A stretch of 64,000 nucleotides of DNA from an uncultured Lachnospiraceae bacterium (lineage in GTDB: Bacteria > Bacillota > Clostridia > Lachnospirales > Lachnospiraceae), in contig CAMNTM010000015.1 of the NCBI GenBank assembly GCA_946558465.1, positions 1 to 64,000 of the forward strand. The letters run 5' to 3'. This document shows, one piece after another, positions 1 through 8,148 of this stretch (its first letter is position 1; each line of letters opens with the position of its first letter). Under the pieces are notes generated by a model that did not search any database, was not told where the DNA came from, and worked only from the letters and a program-made list of their open reading frames with translations. The translations under genes and the position numbers were made by a program.

Positions 1-31
1 TATATTGTCCCTACTATTCTATCAAATAAAA

Positions 32-116
32 TTTTTTTTTTTTTAATCATCCTTTTTTCGGGTTGGGTGGTTTTTTTTTTTTTTTATAAACCCCACCCCC
101 CCCCCCCCCCCCCCCC
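32..116. repeat. Homopolymer-rich low-complexity stretch
   Basis: Runs of 13 T (32-44), 6 T (53-58), 15 T (71-85) and 21 C (96-116) lie within 85 bases, 14 bases beyond the ecfT stop codon. Nothing else in the window looks like this. Such runs are typical of poor-quality contig ends (a C run is a G run on the other strand). A genuine phase-variable tract is possible, but no gene seems controlled by it. Confidence 0.75.
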
Positions 117-129
117 GGCCCAGCCACAA

Positions 130-954
130 TTAAAATATCCAAATATGCAGTGGTACATACCTTCCCACCACAAACACTGTTATTACATATACAATTACAA
201 CAACATAAGCAATTCGATCTCTCCGCTCATAATGCAGCGGCTTCATCTTCGTCCGTCCTTCGCCTCCCCGGTAGCACCTTGCTTCCATCGCCATCGCCAA
301 GTCATTGGCACGGCGGAATGCAGAGACAAACAGAGGCACGAGAATGGGTATCATGCTTTTTGCTTTCTGTATCATGTTTCCGCTTTCTAAGTCTGCTCCC
401 CTGGCAATCTGTGCCTTCATAATCTTATCAGTCTCCTCAAGAAGTATGGGGATAAAGCGCAGAGCAATTGACATCATCATCGCTACATCATGAACCGGAA
501 CATGCAGGCGGTTAAGAGGACCTAATCCTTTCTCAAGCCCGTCTGTCAGCGCATTCGGCGTTGTGGTAAAGGTCATCAGAGAAGAGCCGATGATCAGATA
601 GATAAGCCTCACTGCCATATACACAGCTGTGCGAAGTCCGCCCTCCGTGACCGTGAAAATCCACTGGTGAAACAGCACTTCCCCGTCTCGTGTAAGAAAC
701 AGGTTGAAAACCACCGTAATCATAAGCAGCATAATCACCGGCTTAAGTCCCTTTACAATATAGCCGAAAGGCACCCTCGATATCCGAATCACCACTGCCA
801 AAAATAAAGTAGCAATAAGATATCCCGGTATACTTTTAAACAGAAATAAGGAAATCAAATACAGAAGAGTAGACATAAGCTTCACTCTGGGATCCAATCT
901 GTGCAATATACTTTTTGCCGGATAATATTGCCCTATCGTAATATCTCGAATCAT
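130..954 (-). CDS. ecfT: ECF transporter transmembrane scaffold EcfT
   Basis: Integral membrane scaffold of a group II energy-coupling factor transporter; it links the two ATPases to interchangeable vitamin-binding S components. The 274 residues contain several hydrophobic helices (around 25-60, 65-85, 105-130 and 240-265) and the two coupling-helix signatures: AQIARGAD near residue 183 and AMEARCYRGG near 223. The usual form is Ala-Arg-Gly, so the second site is ARC here, as in many homologs. The start codon overlaps the ecfA2 stop by 4 bases (ATGA), indicating translational coupling. In related genomes truA and ribosomal genes usually follow; here the sequence runs into homopolymers, so the downstream neighbour cannot be seen. 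Confidence 0.95.
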   Translation of the reverse strand: MIRDITIGQYYPAKSILHRLDPRVKLMSTLLYLISLFLFKSIPGYLIATLFLAVVIRISRVPFGYIVKGLKPVIMLLMITVVFNLFLTRDGEVLFHQWIFTVTEGGLRTAVYMAVRLIYLIIGSSLMTFTTTPNALTDGLEKGLGPLNRLHVPVHDVAMMMSIALRFIPILLEETDKIMKAQIARGADLESGNMIQKAKSMIPILVPLFVSAFRRANDLAMAMEARCYRGGEGRTKMKPLHYERRDRIAYVVVIVYVITVFVVGRYVPLHIWIF

Positions 955-1805
955 CTTCTCGTCTCCAATGCCTTTATAATCTCTCCGGCCGCCTCTTCTA
1001 CCGTTGTTACATCCGTATTTACAAGAAAACCCCGCTCTTTTAAATCATGCATAATATAGGTCACCTGCGGAGCGGCCAGACCTACCTGCTCCAGCTCCCG
1101 GTAATGGGCAAACACCTGCTTCGGCGCAGCATTATACAGAATCTCTCCGCAGTTCATCACCACAATCCGGTCCGTATAACGGGCAATATCCTCCATGCTG
1201 TGAGATACAAGAATCACCGTCATATCACTCTGCCTGTGAAGAAATGCTATCTGCTCCAAAATGTCGTCTCTTCCCTTCGGATCCAATCCCGCTGTCGGTT
1301 CATCAAGCACCAGCACCTCCGGGCGCATCGCCAGCACACCGGCAATAGCAGCTCTTCGCTTCTGTCCTCCGGAAAGCTCAAAGGGTGAGGATGAATAATA
1401 CTTCTCCTTCAGTCCTACAAGCCGCAGCGCCTCCAGTGCGCGCACCTTACATTCCTCCGAAGGAAGTCCCTGGTTTTTCGGCCCGAAGCAGACATCACTC
1501 ATCACATCTGCCTCAAAAAGCTGATGCTCCGGATATTGAAACACCAGCCCCACCCGGCTCCGGAGCATCTTCATATCATAGCCCTCTTTGTATATATCCT
1601 CGCCGTTGTAATACAGCTTTCCGCCAGATGCCCTGATTAATCCGTTCAGATGCTGAATCAGTGTCGATTTTCCGGATCCGGTATGCCCGATTATCCCCAC
1701 AAATTCCCCGTGGGCTATTTCCAGACAAATATCCTTTAATGCATGCTTTTCATAGGCTGTTCCAGGACTGTATATATAATCTAAATGCTCTAGCTTAATT
1801 GACAT
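951..1805 (-). CDS. ecfA2: ECF transporter ATP-binding protein EcfA2
   Basis: Second ATPase of the ECF module, cytoplasmic, pairing with EcfA1 to power S-component toppling. Visible motifs are Walker A GHTGSGKST, the ABC signature LSGGQKRR, Walker B VLVLDEPTAGLDP and the switch histidine in VSHSMED. The start is placed at the ATG of MSIKLEH because GGTGGAG lies 5 bases upstream; a GTG two codons earlier is the alternative. It begins inside the end of ecfA1 and ends overlapping ecfT, so the three genes form one operon. The C-terminal region of about 50 residues after the ABC core is typical of EcfA proteins. Confidence 0.95.
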   Translation of the reverse strand: MSIKLEHLDYIYSPGTAYEKHALKDICLEIAHGEFVGIIGHTGSGKSTLIQHLNGLIRASGGKLYYNGEDIYKEGYDMKMLRSRVGLVFQYPEHQLFEADVMSDVCFGPKNQGLPSEECKVRALEALRLVGLKEKYYSSSPFELSGGQKRRAAIAGVLAMRPEVLVLDEPTAGLDPKGRDDILEQIAFLHRQSDMTVILVSHSMEDIARYTDRIVVMNCGEILYNAAPKQVFAHYRELEQVGLAAPQVTYIMHDLKERGFLVNTDVTTVEEAAGEIIKALETRR

Positions 1806-2641
1806 AAACACTCCACCAACTCTTCTTTTCTTAAAATACCGGCAGGTATATGAATCCCCTGTCTCCGAAGCTCGTCCGACAGAATCGTTACCTGCGGTAC
1901 ATCCAAACGAAACTTTTTAAGCTCCTCGACTCTGGAAAATATCTCTCTGGGTGTTCCTTCCATCACCACATGTCCATGATCCATGACATAGATTTTATCT
2001 GCATCAATAACCTCTTCCATATAATGCGTAATCAGAATAACCGTAACTTTTTTTTTCTTTCTGAGGCTCTCTACAGTTCTAAGAACCTCCCTTCGTCCCA
2101 CCGGATCCAGCATCGCGGTAGGCTCATCAAGCACGATACATTTCGGTTCCATTGCAACCACTCCGGCAATGGCTACCCTCTGCTTTTGTCCCCCGGAAAG
2201 TTTGTTGGGAGAATGATGACGATAGGAAATCATACCTACTGCCTTAAGACTTTCCTCCACCCGATGCCAGATCTCATCGGTGGGAACTCCTAGATTCTCC
2301 GGACCGAAACCTACGTCCTCCTCCACAACAGTTCCGATGATCTGATTATCAGGATTCTGAAATACCATGCCTGCCGACTTCCGCACATTCCACAGCTCTT
2401 CAGGCTCCTTTGTATTTCGTCCATCCACCCACATGCTTCCTTCCGTGGGCGTAAGAATCGCATTAATATGCTTCGCAAATGTAGACTTTCCAGAACCATT
2501 ATGTCCCAGGATGGCAATAAACTGTCCTTCCTTAATATTGACATCCACTTCATCTACTGCCCGGGACATCCCAATGATATTTCCCTCCTCATCTCGTTTC
2601 TCATACTCATACACTAGCTTTTCTGTCTGAATCATATCCAT
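1790..2641 (-). CDS. ecfA1: ECF transporter ATP-binding protein EcfA1
   Basis: First ATPase of the ECF module. It carries Walker A GHNGSGKST, a QNPDNQ Q-loop, signature LSGGQKQR, Walker B CIVLDEPTAMLDP and the switch histidine in LITHYMEE. The D-loop reads AMLDP where EcfA2 has AGLDP, the usual EcfA1/EcfA2 asymmetry. The start is taken at MDMIQTEKL with GGAGG 11 bases upstream; an in-frame ATG six codons further upstream (2659) is the alternative. It overlaps ecfA2 by 16 bases. No S component is adjacent, so this is a shared module; BioY encoded near 21.5 kb is a plausible client. Confidence 0.95.
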   Translation of the reverse strand: MDMIQTEKLVYEYEKRDEEGNIIGMSRAVDEVDVNIKEGQFIAILGHNGSGKSTFAKHINAILTPTEGSMWVDGRNTKEPEELWNVRKSAGMVFQNPDNQIIGTVVEEDVGFGPENLGVPTDEIWHRVEESLKAVGMISYRHHSPNKLSGGQKQRVAIAGVVAMEPKCIVLDEPTAMLDPVGRREVLRTVESLRKKKKVTVILITHYMEEVIDADKIYVMDHGHVVMEGTPREIFSRVEELKKFRLDVPQVTILSDELRRQGIHIPAGILRKEELVECLCQLS

Positions 2642-2686
2642 TGGATATTCCGCCTCCATACCGTCTCTGATTCTTCCTATTGTACG

Positions 2687-3622
2687 TCAACTGGTTTTCT
2701 TTTTCAAGCCTGATTCACTGCCCGGCATATTTACTATTAAAATCCCTATGCTAACCAGAATAAGCGCTCCCAGATTCTGAATTGTGAACACATTTTCCTT
2801 AAGAAAAACAGCGGATAATGTTACTCCAAATATGGGAATACTGAACCCAAAAATCGCTACCTTTCCTACAGAATTATATTTTAGCAGCTCTGCCCACAGA
2901 TAAAAAGCTACTGTAGAAAGAAGCGCCATGTAGATAAAAAGAGCCGTAGACCTTACAGTAAAGCCGCGTACATTTCCACCGGCCAGAAGACCTGCCGCAA
3001 TCAGTACTGCTCCCCCGAAAAGAAGCTGATATGCCGTAATCGCCGCCGGAGTCTCCCTGCCAGAAATCATTTTAAGCGTCACCGAGCTTAAACCATAGGA
3101 AAACGCGCACAAAAGAACCAGACCTTCGCCCATAAGCGTAAAGCCGCCTCCCCAGCTTCCCGGTGCAAGGTTAATTACAATTACACCGGCAAAGCCAACC
3201 AGACATCCCGCCGCCTTTCTCCAGGTCATTTTCTCGGATTTCAATAGAAAATGTGCCGCAATAATAGAGAAAAAAGCATTTGAGCCATTAATTACAGAGC
3301 CTTTTGCCCCTGTCGTATGTGCAAGCCCGATATAGAAGCATACATACTGAATCGTTGTCTGCAGAATTCCTTGTCCAAAAACATACGGAAGCGAAGATTT
3401 CTTAATCATCACCGGCTTTTTCTCCATTACACTGGCAAAAAGGAAGGTAAAAATACCCGCCAGAAAAAAACGATACCCGGCAAACAAAATCTGGCTTCCT
3501 GCATTTTCTATGTGAAACAGCTCATAACCAATTTTAATACATGGAAATGCGCTGCCCCATAAGGCGCAGCACACAAGAGCCAATATACATCTGGTCTTCG
3601 TATTACAATAAAAGCTTTCCAT
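2687..3622 (-). CDS. EamA/DMT-family transporter
   Basis: Membrane protein of 311 residues with about ten predicted transmembrane helices arranged as two EamA repeats, the layout of drug/metabolite transporters (RhaT/YdcZ/EamA clan). The N-terminal ALVCCALWGSAFPCIKIG and the second-half VGKVAIFGFSIPIFGVTLSAVF are characteristic of EamA halves. It probably exports a small metabolite, but the substrate cannot be deduced. The start ATG overlaps the cyclophilin stop by one base (TAATG), so the two are cotranscribed. A second, less similar EamA protein lies just upstream at 4279-5136. Confidence 0.85.
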   Translation of the reverse strand: MESFYCNTKTRCILALVCCALWGSAFPCIKIGYELFHIENAGSQILFAGYRFFLAGIFTFLFASVMEKKPVMIKKSSLPYVFGQGILQTTIQYVCFYIGLAHTTGAKGSVINGSNAFFSIIAAHFLLKSEKMTWRKAAGCLVGFAGVIVINLAPGSWGGGFTLMGEGLVLLCAFSYGLSSVTLKMISGRETPAAITAYQLLFGGAVLIAAGLLAGGNVRGFTVRSTALFIYMALLSTVAFYLWAELLKYNSVGKVAIFGFSIPIFGVTLSAVFLKENVFTIQNLGALILVSIGILIVNMPGSESGLKKKTS

Positions 3623-4140
3623 TACATTTTCTCCGGCTCCGGATAATCCACACCCTTCGTATCAACCGTAACCTGCTTCATCCTCTGCTCTTCCATCGGC
3701 CTGTCACTATAGTCTGTGTCTGTCTCCGCTATTCTATCCACAACATCCATACCCTCGATAATCTTTCCAAATGCCGCATAAGAGCCGTCAAGATGCGGCG
3801 AATTTTTATGCATAATAAAAAACTGCGAACCGGCCGAATCCGGATGCATCGCCCTCGCCATCGAAAGCACGCCCGCTGTATGCTTAAGCCCGTTCTCAAA
3901 GTCATTCTGAGAAAATTCACCCTTAATATTATACCCCGGGCCGCCGGTCCCCTGCCCTTGCGGGCAGCCGCCCTGAATCATAAAGCCATTGATGACACGG
4001 TGAAAAATCAACCCGTCATAATACCCTTTTCGAATCAAGGAAATAAAATTATTCACCGTATTCGGCGCAGCTTCCGGATACAGCTCTGCCTTCATAATAT
4101 CTCCATTCTCCATCTCAATCGTAACAACTGGATTCTCCAT
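3622..4140 (-). CDS. Cyclophilin-type peptidyl-prolyl cis-trans isomerase
   Basis: Single-domain cytoplasmic cyclophilin of 172 residues that catalyses proline cis-trans isomerisation. Core motifs are visible: NFISLIRKGYYDGLIFHRVINGFMIQGG (the FHR catalytic arginine region) split over residues 31-58, QFFIMHK near 112 and AFGKIIEGMDVV near 128. There is no signal peptide. A GAGAGGAT ribosome site precedes the ATG. It is followed without a gap by an EamA transporter gene. The 138-base gap upstream carries palindromic repeat copy A. Confidence 0.93.
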   Translation of the reverse strand: MENPVVTIEMENGDIMKAELYPEAAPNTVNNFISLIRKGYYDGLIFHRVINGFMIQGGCPQGQGTGGPGYNIKGEFSQNDFENGLKHTAGVLSMARAMHPDSAGSQFFIMHKNSPHLDGSYAAFGKIIEGMDVVDRIAETDTDYSDRPMEEQRMKQVTVDTKGVDYPEPEKM

Positions 4141-4217
4141 AATAAAAATATCCTCTCTTTTCCATTAAATTTGATGAATATACAAAATATATTGTAGCGG
4201 ATTTTCCCGCTTTTGTA

Positions 4218-4280
4218 AATTAGGGACAGGGCTTTTTTAATTGGGGACGGGGTAAAACTCGTTTTACCCCGTCCCCAATT
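4218..4280. repeat. Palindromic repeat copy A (GGGACGGGGTA family)
   Basis: A half-motif AATTAGGGACAGGGC (4218-4232) is followed by a perfect inverted repeat with 20-base arms (4239-4258 and 4261-4280) and a 2-base centre. The core is GGGACGGGGTA and its complement. The stop codon of the neighbouring EamA gene (TAA, 4279-4281) is formed by the edge of the palindrome. This is the longest copy of the family in the window. It can fold as a strong hairpin in either direction. Confidence 0.9.
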
Positions 4281-5136
4281 ACTCCCTGGCTGACGCCAGG
4301 GTCGAATAAAACACAACGCCCAGTATAATTACTCCGCCTATCAACTCCTTCACGCTGGGAATCTCCTGAAGAAGCAGGAACGCCGCCGCAATCCCGTACA
4401 CAGATTCCAGACTGGAGATAATCCCTGCCGTCTGTGCTTTTACATTTTTCAGGCTGTCTATGTACATCGTATGGGCAACCGCCGTAAATACGACACCCAG
4501 TATCACAAGTCCCAGTATATCCTTCGTTGTCACAGCCGGGCGAATCAGAAATAGCGACGGAAGCAGAAATACCGCTGCACTTCCCTGCTCATAGAAGGCT
4601 ATAATACTCCCGGAATGCTCTCTGGCCAGAAGCCGGTTAAAAAGAGACAGCACAGCATACGACAAACTTCCCAGCATCCCCAGAATTACTCCCTGTGTCA
4701 TCTGATTTTCCAACTCAAACTCCGGTACAATAAAAACAACGCCTACTATCATGAGCACTGCACAGATTACATCCCTAAGCTTTAATTTTTCATGAAAAAA
4801 ATACGGCTCCAAAAAGGTCACAAAAAGAGGAAATGTAGAAAAGGTAAGTGTTCCAATTGCTACTGTTGATACCTGGATGGACTGTAAAAACATCGTCCAG
4901 TGAAAGGCAAGCACCGCTCCCGCAATTACTGCAAGTATATAATCCCGCTTTGCTTTAAGACGTATATCCATCCTCCTTACCTTAAATATAGCAAACAAAA
5001 ACAAAGAGGAAAAGACAACTCTCCCCAAAGCAATCAATACTGCCGGAAGTGCAACCAGCTTCCCGAATAATCCCGAAAACCCTAAAAGCAGTACTGCTAT
5101 ATGTACAGAAATCAAGCTTTTTCTTTTGTTCTCCAT
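4279..5136 (-). CDS. EamA/DMT-family transporter
   Basis: Membrane protein of 285 residues with about ten hydrophobic helices in two EamA repeats; probable metabolite exporter of unknown substrate. The motif LTFSTFPLFVTFLEPYFFHEKL in the first half and ISSLESVYGIAAAFLLLQEIP in the second half are typical. The ATG is preceded by AAGGAG at a good spacing. The stop codon lies in palindromic repeat copy A, so the repeat may have inserted at or trimmed the gene end. It is transcribed away from proC. Confidence 0.85.
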   Translation of the reverse strand: MENKRKSLISVHIAVLLLGFSGLFGKLVALPAVLIALGRVVFSSLFLFAIFKVRRMDIRLKAKRDYILAVIAGAVLAFHWTMFLQSIQVSTVAIGTLTFSTFPLFVTFLEPYFFHEKLKLRDVICAVLMIVGVVFIVPEFELENQMTQGVILGMLGSLSYAVLSLFNRLLAREHSGSIIAFYEQGSAAVFLLPSLFLIRPAVTTKDILGLVILGVVFTAVAHTMYIDSLKNVKAQTAGIISSLESVYGIAAAFLLLQEIPSVKELIGGVIILGVVFYSTLASARE

Positions 5137-5337
5137 CTTAATATCTCCTTTTCTTCTGCCGGCAGCATACTGGCATTCACATAATCAACAGACAATTTTT
5201 CATCTTTACTGTCTGGCTGCTTAAATCATACCCATATACCGCCTGTTTAAACACTTAACTATTTTAGCGTATATTGGCCGATTTGTGTAGACGTATTCTG
5301 CAGTTACTACATATATATTATATCTACATATTACCTG

Positions 5338-5375
5338 CACATATTGTGTAAATATACTGCCTGCACAACATATTG
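5338..5375. promoter_or_regulatory. Possible NrdR-like boxes in the EamA-proC gap
   Basis: The 387-base gap 5137-5523 has no gene. Besides the proC promoter it holds CACATATTGTG (5338-5348) and CAACATATTG (5366-5375). The second is identical to one of the NrdR-type boxes before nrdD at 14947-14956. The centres are about 27 bases apart rather than a whole number of helical turns, so a functional pair is uncertain. Confidence 0.3.
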
Positions 5376-5397
5376 CAGATTTACTCCATATTCTCTA

Positions 5398-5468
5398 TTG
5401 ACTTTGCTTCATAATAGTGTTATAGTTTCTTCAAGATGATTTGTATACAATATTAAAAAATGTATACA
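5398..5468 (+). promoter_or_regulatory. proC-gntR promoter with GntR-type operators
   Basis: A clear sigma-A promoter is TTGACT (5398-5403), a 17-base spacer, and TATAGT (5421-5426). Just downstream are two GTATAC palindromes: TTGTATACAA (5441-5450) and TGTATACA (5461-5468), with centres 19 bases apart. Such sites are typical of FadR-subfamily GntR repressors, and the second gene of the operon encodes one. Repression by blocking the start of transcription is inferred. Confidence 0.7.
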
Positions 5469-5523
5469 AAAATTGTTTCACCGAAAACATTAACTCAATA
5501 AAAGAAAAGGAAGGTATAAAAAA

Positions 5524-6318
5524 ATGAAATTAGGATTTATCGGAACCGGCAATATGGCATCTGCCATCATGGGAGGCATTATAAAGAATCAGATTATTTC
5601 CCCGGAGGAGATTATCGGAGCCGATTTATTTGCACCTGGAAGAGAACGCACACAGAAGCAGTTCGGCATTCACGTAACGGAAAGTAACACAGAGGTAGTG
5701 GAAAAGGCTGAAGTCATTGTACTCTCTGTAAAACCACAGTTCTATGCGGATGTCATTCACGAAATCAGTGGATATATCAAGGACAGTCAGATTGTCATCA
5801 CAATTGCACCAGGAAAAACACTTGCATGGCTTGCAGAGCAGTTTGGCAAGAATGTTAAAATCGTCCGCACTATGCCGAATACTCCGGCTATGGTAGGCGC
5901 CGGCATGACCGCCGCATGTCCGAACGAATATATGACCGAAGAAGAAATCTCTTACGTACGAACACTCCTGGAAAGCTTCAGCCGCGTAGAAATCGTACCT
6001 GAGCGTCTGATGGATGTTGTTGTATCTACAAGCGGAAGCTCACCGGCCTATGTATTTATGCTCATTGAGGCGATGGCAGACGCTGCCGTTTCCGGCGGTA
6101 TGCCGAGACCACAGGCTTACCAGTTTGCTGCCCAGGCTGTTCTGGGAAGTGCCAAGATGGTTCTGGATACCGGAAAACATCCGGGAGAACTAAAGGATAT
6201 GGTCTGCTCACCGGCCGGAACTACCATTGAAGCAGTACGCGTATTGGAAGAGCGCGGCTTTAGAAGTGCCGTCTTCGAAGCAATGAAGGTCTGCGAAGAA
6301 ATGTCGAAAAATATGTAA
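5524..6318 (+). CDS. proC: Pyrroline-5-carboxylate reductase
   Basis: Reduces 1-pyrroline-5-carboxylate to L-proline with NAD(P)H in the cytoplasm. The 264 residues match the family length. The N-terminal Rossmann motif is GFIGTGNMASAIMGG, followed by VRTMPNTPAMVGAGM near residue 119 and the C-terminal dimerisation signature STSGSSPAYVFMLIEAM with DMVCSPAGTTIEAVRVLE. AAGGAAGG precedes the ATG. It shares an operon with a GntR regulator. Because hypD (16.8 kb) makes the same intermediate from hydroxyproline, this copy may serve hydroxyproline reduction as well as proline synthesis; that link is inference. Confidence 0.96.
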   Translation: MKLGFIGTGNMASAIMGGIIKNQIISPEEIIGADLFAPGRERTQKQFGIHVTESNTEVVEKAEVIVLSVKPQFYADVIHEISGYIKDSQIVITIAPGKTLAWLAEQFGKNVKIVRTMPNTPAMVGAGMTAACPNEYMTEEEISYVRTLLESFSRVEIVPERLMDVVVSTSGSSPAYVFMLIEAMADAAVSGGMPRPQAYQFAAQAVLGSAKMVLDTGKHPGELKDMVCSPAGTTIEAVRVLEERGFRSAVFEAMKVCEEMSKNM

Positions 6319-6386
6319 CATACCGGCTCAGCTCCAGTATGCTGCATGATAAAATAAGAAAACAGATTCAATAAGGAGATAGATTT

Positions 6387-7055
6387 ATGGCTGAAAAAGC
6401 TGGTTCTTTGGCTGACCAGGCATACGAAAGGATAAAAAAGAACATTTTAAATCTCACCTACCCGCCCGGTATGCCTCTTACCGAGGCTATGCTTTCCCAA
6501 AAGCTTAGCATGAGCCGGAGTCCTGTCCGCTCCGCCATCCAGATGCTGCAGTCGGAAGGCCTCATTGTTTCCGATTATTATAAATCTATAACTGTAAAAG
6601 AAATAACTGACAAGGACATTCGGGAAATCTACCAGCTCAGAGAGCTGGTAGAGGGCCCTGCATTCCGCCTGATTTTTACCTCCGGGCGATATGAGGAGTA
6701 CTCTTACCGCATAGAGGAAAAGGTTGTGCGTATGTGCGCTGCCGCAGCAGATTTATATGAATGGGAAACAGCAGATACTGCCATGCACATGGAGATTATC
6801 AGCATTCTAGATAATGAACGGATAAACAGAATCTACGAAAACAATCTGTCAGAACTTATCCGGATCGGACAGTATTCTGTCAAAAACGGCATGCACATCC
6901 CTGAAACAAATGAAAATCTGCGCAAGATGGTACAGTATATGAGAGAAAATGATTACAAACATGCTTACGCTGTCCTCAGGACAGACCACTTCGGTATCGG
7001 ACAGGATGCTGCCTTGAAGGGAATTTCCATTTACAATGCGCCGCCCCATTTCTAG
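6387..7055 (+). CDS. GntR-family regulator, FadR/FCD subfamily
   Basis: DNA-binding transcription regulator of 222 residues. The N-terminal winged helix (about residues 5-72) shows QAYERIKKNILNLTYPPGMPLTEAMLSQKL and SRSPVRSAIQMLQSEGLI; the remainder is an all-helical FCD ligand domain starting at TDKDIREIYQLRELVEGPAFRL split across residues 75-96. It lies 68 bases after proC in the same direction with an AAGGAG ribosome site. The two GTATAC palindromes before proC are the obvious candidate targets, giving an autoregulated operon. The ligand is unknown; proline, hydroxyproline or P5C would fit the context. Confidence 0.9.
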   Translation: MAEKAGSLADQAYERIKKNILNLTYPPGMPLTEAMLSQKLSMSRSPVRSAIQMLQSEGLIVSDYYKSITVKEITDKDIREIYQLRELVEGPAFRLIFTSGRYEEYSYRIEEKVVRMCAAAADLYEWETADTAMHMEIISILDNERINRIYENNLSELIRIGQYSVKNGMHIPETNENLRKMVQYMRENDYKHAYAVLRTDHFGIGQDAALKGISIYNAPPHF

Positions 7056-7253
7056 ACGGTATGAAATTTTCCAGGAAAAACCAGACGGTAGTCCATCCGG
7101 CATCTGCTTTTTACGGAAGGAACTGCTGCGATTCTACTCAAATCTCCCCGGAAGTAATAATAAGCGAAAGCGTATATTCTCAATTCAGATAAAGATTCTG
7201 TCCTGCTCCGGGGGGGGCTTTCACTGGAGGAACTGCAGCATCGGATAAAAAAT
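7056..7253. other. Gap between convergent genes; no convincing gene
   Basis: This 198-base gap separates the GntR gene from the convergent acetyltransferase gene. Short open stretches exist in two plus-strand frames on either side of a run of G at about 7210-7217, but none shows a recognisable motif or ribosome site. They may be decayed coding sequence. No clear terminator hairpin was seen. Confidence 0.3.
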
Positions 7254-7880
7254 TTATTTTGTATTTTTGACAGTTTCCCAGATTTCGTCATCAAAAACTC
7301 TGTCCTTGTAATAATATTTTCTATCCTCCTCCGTAATTTCCCTGATAACTCTGCACGGATTTCCTGCCGCAACCACCCCGGCAGGAATATTCTTTGTCAC
7401 AACACTGCCGGCTCCTATTACTGTGTCTGAGCCTATGGAAACACCCGGCATTACTACACAGCTTCCGCCGATCCATACACGATCTCCAATTGTAATAGGA
7501 ATTCCGTATTCATAACCTGACTTCCGGCTCAGGGGATGAATAGGATGTCCTGCCGTGTACAAAGAAACATTCGGACCAAACAATACATCGTCTCCAATTG
7601 TAATCTTAGCCACATCAAGCATCGTACAGTATGCATTCGCATAAAAATTTTCTCCCACCTCAATATGTGATCCATATTCACAATGAAACGGCGGTTCAAA
7701 ATACAAATATCCTGTATGTACAATCCCCGCCTCCTCAAGATACTGCATACCCTTCTCTTCATCAAATGGCATACAGTCATTATATTGACGTATGATATAT
7801 TTTGTTTTCAACTGCTCCTCTAAGACTGCATCATCTGTGCGGTACGCCATACCCCGGTCTCTTCTCATTTTACTGTCCAT
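7254..7880 (-). CDS. Sugar O-acetyltransferase, Maa/LacA/NodL type
   Basis: Left-handed beta-helix (hexapeptide repeat) acetyltransferase that moves acetyl from acetyl-CoA to a sugar. It has the N-terminal Maa-type helical segment, then hexapeptide turns (IGDDVLFGPNVSLYTAGHPIHP, ITIGDRVWIGGSCVVMPGVS, IGAGSVVTKNIPAGVVAAGNP, each read in pieces). The catalytic histidine is in AGHPIHP and the CoA-site signature is PAGVVAAGNPCRVIR. The start is set at MDSKMRR because GGAGA lies 8 bases upstream; in-frame ATGs at 7895 and 7922 are alternatives. The real substrate is not known. Confidence 0.9.
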   Translation of the reverse strand: MDSKMRRDRGMAYRTDDAVLEEQLKTKYIIRQYNDCMPFDEEKGMQYLEEAGIVHTGYLYFEPPFHCEYGSHIEVGENFYANAYCTMLDVAKITIGDDVLFGPNVSLYTAGHPIHPLSRKSGYEYGIPITIGDRVWIGGSCVVMPGVSIGSDTVIGAGSVVTKNIPAGVVAAGNPCRVIREITEEDRKYYYKDRVFDDEIWETVKNTK

Positions 7881-8095
7881 TATCCGATTCTCCATAATAA
7901 TTCTGCCCTTCTCGCTGCTCATAAATTTACATTTATATCTTATTTCTTACAATAATACAATGAAACCTCCAGAATATCCATCGTTTTCTGTAGGCTTTAA
8001 TGAATATATTTTAACATCATTCTTGCAAAAACATATGGACAACACCAAATATTAAATTTGAATTAGAAACTCATAATTTACTTTTGAAAAAGGTC

Positions 8096-8139
8096 TTGTT
8101 TGTGACGTAACGTAATGACGTATAATATATCATAGGAGG
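8096..8139 (+). promoter_or_regulatory. MerR-type promoter with 19-base spacer
   Basis: TTGTTT (8096-8101) and TATAAT (8121-8126) are separated by 19 bases, the overlong spacer that MerR-family activators correct by twisting DNA. The spacer holds the near-palindrome ACGT-A-ACGT (8105-8113), and TGACGTA is repeated at 8103-8109 and 8116-8122. AGGAGG (8134-8139) precedes the MerR start by 9 bases. This strongly suggests autoregulation by the gene it drives. Confidence 0.75.
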
Positions 8140-8148
8140 CAGACAATT

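Noticed and set aside
67-390. Plus-strand open frame beginning in the homopolymers
   Set aside because: It is antisense to ecfT, is driven by low-complexity Pro and Phe codons, and has no ribosome site.
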